DNA of 9,439 nt from Lentisphaeria bacterium UBA1732 (GTDB lineage Bacteria > Verrucomicrobiota > Lentisphaeria > Victivallales > UBA1829), in contig DCIG01000044.1 in the NCBI GenBank assembly GCA_002315855.1, forward strand, positions 1 through 9,439. The letters are read 5' to 3'. The notes below the pieces were generated by a model. That model was not told where the DNA came from, did not search any database, and saw only the letters and a list, made by a program, of their open reading frames with translations. This document shows, piece after piece, positions 6,070 through 9,439 of this stretch. The translations under genes were made by a program, and so were the position numbers. The first letter of the stretch is position 1. Every line of letters starts with the position of its first letter.

Positions 6070-6237
6070 ATGAATTTGAAAAGAATCTTCATGCAGTTGT
6101 CAGGCGCAGTTTGAGGCGGTGCAGGGAATGTAACCTCCGAAAATGATTCCTTTGCAAGTGCCTGTGAGGCGTTCAAAGCATCGGCAGGTCTTTTGAAAGC
6201 AGCTCAAAACTTAAAATTAGGAGAAATCCCACTATGA
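6070..6237 (+). other. UGA-interrupted open frame running into purD (possible short ORF, relic, or recoded gene)
   Basis: After AAAGG (6055-6059), ATG at 6070 opens a 14-codon frame, MNLKRIFMQLSGAV, closed by TGA at 6112-6114. The same frame then stays open for 40 codons (GGAGNVTSENDSFASACEAF..., ending LKLGEIPL). It stops at TGA 6235-6237, overlapping the purD ATG by ATGA. Past the first TGA there is no ATG or GTG in frame, and the only TTG is late (about 6193). GG-c-GGT (6115-6120) and ACC-t-CC (6133-6138) can pair just after the UGA. This could be chance, a decayed gene, a leader peptide, or a recoded UGA; the sequence alone does not decide. Confidence 0.25.
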
Positions 6238-7520
6238 ATATCCTCGTCATCGGAAGCGGCGGTCGTGAACATGCGATTTGCCATACCCTGAAACGAAGCC
6301 CTGAAACGGAACGTCTTTTCTGTGTGCCGGGCAACCCCGGTATTGCGAAAATTGCTGAATGTCCTGCTTTGCCGAAGAATGACTGGAATGCCGTCGCGGA
6401 ATTTGCGGCTGCAAATGATGTGAAACTCGTGGTCGTCGGTCCGGAAGCACCTCTGTGCGATGGTGCCGCTGACTTGATTCGTGCGAAAGGCATTGCCGTG
6501 TTTGGTCCCTCCAAGGATGCCGCGCAACTGGAAGGCAGCAAGGATTTCTCCAAGAAATTCATGACGAAATACGGTATCCCGACTGCGGCGTTCGGTACTT
6601 TCGACAACCGCGAAGATGCACGAGCCTATGTGAATGCGCAGTATGACCGTGGCATTGATCTGGTCGTGAAAGCTGACGGACTTGCCGCAGGGAAGGGCGT
6701 GATTGTTGCCGCAGACCGTGCCGAAGCGCTGGCGGCAGTGGATTTCTGCTTTGACGGTGCTTTCGGTTCTGCCGGTGCCCGTGTCGTCCTGGAAGAGTGC
6801 CTGATTGGTGAAGAAGCCTCCATTTTAGCTTTGACCGATGGCAAGTCCATCCAGGCTCTGGCAAGTTCTCAGGACCATAAACGTCAGCTTGACAATGATA
6901 TGGGACCTAATACCGGCGGTATGGGCGCGTATTCGCCCGCTCCCGTTGTAACCGATGAATTGATGGCGGCTGTGCAGGAACAGGTCCTGAATCGCTTCCT
7001 CGCAGGGATTCAGACGGAAAAACTGGATTATCGCGGTCTGATTTATGCCGGTATTATGGTGACGAAAGACGGTCCGAAGGTTTTGGAATTTAATGTGCGT
7101 TTCGGCGACCCTGAAACGGAAGCCGTTCTCATTCGCCTGAAATCCAGTTTGGCCGATGCTTTGTACAAGACTGCTCTGGGCAAGCTCGATGAAGTAAATC
7201 TGATGTGGGCGGATGCCCCCGGAATCTGCGTTGTTTTGGCTTCAGGAGAATATCCTGTCGGTTCGATTGTGAAAGGTCATCCGATCAGCGGTATCGAAGA
7301 AGCTGAAAAGTGCGGCGCGGTGGTGTTCCATGCCGGAACTTCCACGGATGAACAGGGGCGTTTTGTCAATGCGGGCGGACGTGTTTTGGTTGTTGCCCAG
7401 AGTGCGCCGACAATCAGTAAGGCGATTGATGCTGTGTACAAATCCCTCGCTCACATTTCGTGGAAAGACATGCAGTATCGTCACGACATCGCTCAAAAGG
7501 CTTTGAAGCATCAGATTTGA
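6234..7520 (+). CDS. purD: Phosphoribosylamine-glycine ligase (GAR synthetase)
   Basis: A 428-residue cytosolic ATP-grasp enzyme, the usual length (about 420-430). It joins glycine to 5-phosphoribosylamine using ATP, the second step of de novo purine synthesis. The N-domain has ILVIGSGGREHA (3-14) and VVGPEAPL (67-74). The ATP-grasp region has KADGLAAGKGV (146-156), VVLEECLIGEEASILAL (184-200) and SSQDHKRQLDNDMGPNTGGMGAYSP (211-235). The metal-binding signature is LEFNVRFGDPETEAVL (284-299). The C-terminal domain follows and ends cleanly. The Shine-Dalgarno site (TAGGAGAA, 9-10 nt before ATG) is strong and matches the family N-terminus. It is not in a pur cluster here; the genes on both sides are unrelated. 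No purine riboswitch or obvious PurR box is visible in the 229-bp gap upstream. A strong terminator follows 38 bp after the stop. Confidence 0.98.
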   Translation: MNILVIGSGGREHAICHTLKRSPETERLFCVPGNPGIAKIAECPALPKNDWNAVAEFAAANDVKLVVVGPEAPLCDGAADLIRAKGIAVFGPSKDAAQLEGSKDFSKKFMTKYGIPTAAFGTFDNREDARAYVNAQYDRGIDLVVKADGLAAGKGVIVAADRAEALAAVDFCFDGAFGSAGARVVLEECLIGEEASILALTDGKSIQALASSQDHKRQLDNDMGPNTGGMGAYSPAPVVTDELMAAVQEQVLNRFLAGIQTEKLDYRGLIYAGIMVTKDGPKVLEFNVRFGDPETEAVLIRLKSSLADALYKTALGKLDEVNLMWADAPGICVVLASGEYPVGSIVKGHPISGIEEAEKCGAVVFHAGTSTDEQGRFVNAGGRVLVVAQSAPTISKAIDAVYKSLAHISWKDMQYRHDIAQKALKHQI

Positions 7521-7558
7521 AGAGATGCCGGTTCATTTTGTCGCATGAAATGAAAAAA

Positions 7559-7595
7559 GCCGATGTTTCTTTCGCGGAGACATCGGCTTTTTTTT
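7559..7595 (+). terminator. Intrinsic terminator of purD
   Basis: GCCGATGTTTCT (7559-7570) pairs with GGAGACATCGGC (7576-7587) in a 12-bp stem with two G.U pairs and the loop TTCGC, followed by eight T residues (7588-7595). Six A residues just before the stem would let it act on the minus strand as well. Confidence 0.93.
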
Positions 7596-7915
7596 ATGCC
7601 TTTTTTCTCCGTCCCGCCGTCCGTCTCGTTGCCTGTACTATCAGCAGAATCAGAAATCTTGACGGCTTTACAGCTTCGACCGGATCCACAAATTCCTTTA
7701 TTTTGCCGGAAATTTTATTTTTTCTTCTTCCCGCACTGGAAAAAGTGTCATCTGTATGCTAAAGTATTTCTCACGCATTTCTTTCATAATTATCCTTTCT
7801 GTTGGTTTTCAAAAGATAATTTGAATCTGTTGCGTGTTTTTCAAGTTACCAAATTAAACTTTGGAAATTACCTCAGGATACTTTAATTTCCCTCCATCAA
7901 AACAAGAAGGTCAAA
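7596..7915. other. 320-bp stretch without a convincing gene; candidate transporter control region
   Basis: Open frames cross this stretch on both strands, but none has a ribosome site or a recognisable protein. Two symmetric elements are present. AATTATC (7788-7794) pairs with GATAATT (7815-7821), and the stem can extend by three more pairs past one mismatch. GGAAATTA (7863-7870) and TAATTTCC (7884-7891) form a perfect 8-bp inverted repeat with a 13-bp centre, ending 24 bp before the transporter ATG. No strong -35/-10 pair was found; a weak CTTTGG-N17-TTTAAT (7859-7887) would overlap the second repeat. The remainder is AT-rich and shows nothing I can name. Confidence 0.5.
7863..7891. promoter_or_regulatory. 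Inverted repeat just upstream of the transporter, candidate operator
   Basis: The arms GGAAATTA and TAATTTCC are perfect complements, separated by 13 bp. They sit between the presumed transcription start area and the ribosome site (AAGAAGG, 7904-7910). The position fits a repressor site or a leader hairpin. There is no regulator gene next to it. Confidence 0.4.
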
Positions 7916-9160
7916 ATGGAACAAACAGAGAAAAAGCAAGGTTTTAACGGCAAACAATTCATTATCTGGATGTCTGCGCTCGTTTTAGGCGCGATTCTCG
8001 GTGCGCTGGGAATCGAATGGCTGAACAAGTTCTTCAATTTCATTGCAACAGTGTACACCCGTCTGTTCCAGTTTGTTGCGGTGCCGACTATCGCACTGGC
8101 GGTGCTGACCACACTTGCTGCTTTGGGCGCGAAGAAAAACATCGGTAAAATCTTCCTCCATACCATCATTTATACGCTGTTGACCACGATTGCCGCCGCT
8201 GTTGTCGGAACCGTGCTGTTCAAAATTATCGCTCCGGGCAATATCCCCGTTGACATGATTCAGCAGGGACAGTCCAGTGTGCCGCAGAATCTCGGTTCGA
8301 TTTCCTATTACGATCACATCCTCTCCGTTGTGCCGGATAACATTCTGAAGCCTATTTCTTCCGGCAATGTACTCAGCATTCTGCTTGTTTCCGCCGCTAT
8401 GGGCATCGCGCTGGCATTCCTGAAAGAATCCGAAAATATTCAGGTGCTTCTGAAAGCCATTCTCGGTATGCAGGAACTGCTCTTTACGCTCATCAGAGCT
8501 TTGGTGTGGACACTGCCGCTCGGTATCGTGGCGTTTGCCGGACAGCTCTCCGCACAGGTTACTGCCCCCGGCGATTTGATTGGCACGCTCGGCAAATATG
8601 TTGCGGTCGTCATTGGCGGCAATCTGATTCAATTCTTCATTATTCTGCCGCTTTTCCTGATTGTCCGCGGCTTGAATCCGCTGAAAGTTTTCCGCTCTAT
8701 GCTTCCGGCAGTCCTCATGGCACTTTTCACAAAGAGTTCTGCGGCAACCCTGCCTGTTACCGTAGCGTCTGCTGAAAACAATATGAAAGCCAAGCCGGAA
8801 GTGGCACGTTTCATCCTGCCGATTTGCTGCACCATCAATATGAACGGCTGTGCGGCATTTATCCTCGTTACTTCGCTTTTTGTCATGCAGAACGGCGGAA
8901 TGGCTCTTACGTTCCCCGTTTTGCTCCTTTGGATTCTGATTTCCGTGGTTTCCGCCATCGGCAATGCCGGTGTGCCGATGGGCTGTTACTTCCTGACGCT
9001 TTCCCTGATGTCCGGCATTGGTGCCCCCATCGGTATCCTCGGTATCATCCTGCCGATTTACTCCATTATTGATATGATTGAGACTGCTGAAAACGTCTGG
9101 TCCGATTCCTGCGTCTGTGCCATAGTCAACAAAATCATGTCCAAGCCGGAAAACGCCTGA
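7916..9160 (+). CDS. DAACS/SLC1-type symporter with divergent substrate and cation sites
   Basis: A 414-residue inner-membrane protein of the dicarboxylate/amino acid:cation symporter family (length usually 400-440). The fold marks are present: the TM3 region IYTLLTTIAA (85-94), HP1 loop FTKSSAATLPVT (271-282), the TM7 motif NMNGC (308-312, normally NMDGT), HP2 loop IGNAGVPMG (348-356) and TM8 DMIETAENVWSD (386-397, normally D-M-x-R-T-x-x-N-x-x-x-D). By alignment with my recollection of GltPh, the substrate-carboxylate arginine (R397) is Glu389. The sodium-site residues D312 and Y89 are Asn310 and Thr87. N401 and D405 equivalents (Asn393, Asp397) remain. It is therefore unlikely to be an ordinary glutamate/aspartate carrier; substrate and coupling ion are open. 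The start at 7916 has AAGAAGG 5-6 nt upstream. It stands alone, with structured RNA after its stop. Confidence 0.88.
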   Translation: MEQTEKKQGFNGKQFIIWMSALVLGAILGALGIEWLNKFFNFIATVYTRLFQFVAVPTIALAVLTTLAALGAKKNIGKIFLHTIIYTLLTTIAAAVVGTVLFKIIAPGNIPVDMIQQGQSSVPQNLGSISYYDHILSVVPDNILKPISSGNVLSILLVSAAMGIALAFLKESENIQVLLKAILGMQELLFTLIRALVWTLPLGIVAFAGQLSAQVTAPGDLIGTLGKYVAVVIGGNLIQFFIILPLFLIVRGLNPLKVFRSMLPAVLMALFTKSSAATLPVTVASAENNMKAKPEVARFILPICCTINMNGCAAFILVTSLFVMQNGGMALTFPVLLLWILISVVSAIGNAGVPMGCYFLTLSLMSGIGAPIGILGIILPIYSIIDMIETAENVWSDSCVCAIVNKIMSKPENA

Positions 9161-9179
9161 CAGATAAAATACGTAAAAA

Positions 9180-9268
9180 GGGGCTTCTCTGCTTGAAATG
9201 ATTGATTCAAGACAAGAAGAAGTCCCGGAAAACATATCGTTTGAGCATTCTGTCCGCGTGACAGATGC
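9180..9268 (+). other. Two consecutive hairpins after the transporter gene
   Basis: Hairpin A: GGGGCTTCT (9180-9188) pairs with AGAAGTCCC (9218-9226, one G.U). An inner stem CTTGAA (9192-9197) / TTCAAG (9206-9211) sits inside it. Hairpin B: GCAT-t-CTGTC (9245-9254) pairs with GACAG-ATGC (9260-9268), with a bulged T and the loop CGCGT. Neither is followed by a T-run, so neither is a terminator on its own. Together with the following terminator hairpin they give about 155 nt of dense structure in the transporter's 3' untranslated region. This could be a 3'-UTR stability element or a separate small RNA. Confidence 0.5.
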
Positions 9269-9280
9269 TTACAACAAAAC

Positions 9281-9335
9281 AAACGGGTAACTTTCCCATT
9301 CTGCCGTACATGGCAGATGAAAGTTATCCGTTTTT
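9281..9335 (+). terminator. Long nested hairpin with T-run, probable transporter terminator
   Basis: AAACGGGTAACTTTC (9281-9295) pairs with GAAAGTTATCCGTTT (9319-9333), 15 bp with one G.U. Nested inside is AT-t-CTGCC (9298-9305) with GGCAG-AT (9312-9318) around the loop GTACAT. The outer stem runs into TTTTT (9331-9335). It is the first hairpin with a T-run after the transporter stop, 120 bp downstream. Confidence 0.7.
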
Positions 9336-9340
9336 CACAC

Positions 9341-9371
9341 AAAAATGCCGCCATATAAAAAATATGACGGC
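9341..9371 (-). terminator. Intrinsic terminator of a leftward gene at the right edge
   Basis: Read on the minus strand, GCCGTCATAT (9371-9362), loop TTTTT and ATATGGCGGC (9356-9347) form a 10-bp stem with one U.G pair, followed by ATTTTT (9346-9341). On the plus strand the same spot has a C-A mismatch and no T-run, so the leftward direction is favoured. It supports a minus-strand gene ending just to the right. Confidence 0.6.
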
Positions 9372-9405
9372 TGAAAATGGAAACAAGATTGTTTCGTGGA
9401 AAAAG

Positions 9406-9439
9406 TCATTTGGCTTTGACCCTAAACTCCGGTATTTTT
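9406..9439 (-). CDS. Possible C-terminal end of a leftward gene (edge fragment)
   Basis: The minus strand reads KIPEFRVKAK and then TGA (9408-9406), starting beyond the right edge. A minus-strand terminator begins 35 bp after this stop, which suits a real gene end. The basic tail with Pro and aromatic residues would suit a small DNA-binding protein of the HU type, among many others. Ten residues are far too few to identify it, and other frames also stop nearby. Confidence 0.3.
   Translation of the reverse strand, partial: KIPEFRVKAK

Noticed and set aside
6005..6233. A purine, PRPP or ZTP riboswitch upstream of purD
   Set aside because: I looked for the conserved cores of these riboswitches and did not see them. 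Only short local stems are present, and no terminator-like stem precedes purD.
7460..7762. Open frames after and overlapping the end of purD (100 and 107 codons)
   Set aside because: The first overlaps the purD 3' end and both run through or next to the purD terminator. They have no ribosome site and their content is Phe/Leu-rich from T-tracts, with no recognisable protein.
7985..9235. A 416-codon leftward open frame covering the transporter
   Set aside because: Its product is rich in Gln, Arg, His, Asn and Asp, as expected from the antisense of a membrane protein gene. The plus-strand frame has clear SLC1 motifs and a ribosome site.

Overview
This is a bacterial chromosomal window of about 48-50% GC. 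It uses the standard code with TAA and TGA stops, mostly has recognisable Shine-Dalgarno sites, and carries sigma70-type promoters. There is no rRNA, tRNA, CRISPR array, insertion sequence or phage gene. The gene content is housekeeping and nutrient-related: purD, a YigZ/IMPACT protein, an AzlCD exporter, an SLC1-type transporter and two esterase-D-like hydrolases. The style of the unknown membrane-anchored protein and the secreted CE1 esterase would fit a Lentisphaerota/Verrucomicrobiota-like (PVC) gut bacterium. That placement is a weak guess; nothing in the window fixes the taxon.

Layout. Positions 1-1119 (minus) hold the N-terminal 373 codons of a secreted carbohydrate-esterase-family-1 type enzyme, running off the left edge inside an unusual Gly/Ala/Pro/Met-rich insertion. 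A divergent region of about 410 bp (1120-1531) contains its promoter, a perfect 18-bp palindrome, a compact terminator and the promoter of a TetR-family regulator (1532-2221, plus). A convergent gap with a long inverted repeat separates the regulator from a YigZ/IMPACT gene (2392-2997, minus). Back-to-back promoters then drive YigZ leftward and the overlapping azlC-azlD pair (3270-4306) rightward. A cytoplasmic tributyrin-esterase-like gene (4404-5198) overlaps by ATGA a membrane-anchored protein of unknown function (5195-6004). After a 229-bp gap holding an in-frame UGA-interrupted reading frame comes purD (6234-7520) with a textbook terminator. About 320 bp without a convincing gene precede a DAACS/SLC1-type symporter (7916-9160). 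The right end has a run of nested hairpins, including terminators facing both ways and the last codons of a leftward gene.

How the genes work together. There are two clear translationally coupled pairs: azlC/azlD, a two-component amino-acid exporter, and the esterase with the membrane protein. The other genes look like single transcription units. The TetR regulator is the obvious candidate to control the divergent secreted esterase or itself, but no operator assignment is proven.

Most worth a second look: the low-complexity insertion in the CE1 catalytic domain; the transporter's replacement of several hallmark SLC1 residues, including the substrate-carboxylate arginine by glutamate; the tandem hairpins at 9245-9319 that share a bulged stem and show a compensatory base-pair change; the possible small RNA or leader at about 1300-1405; and the UGA-interrupted frame that runs into the purD start codon.
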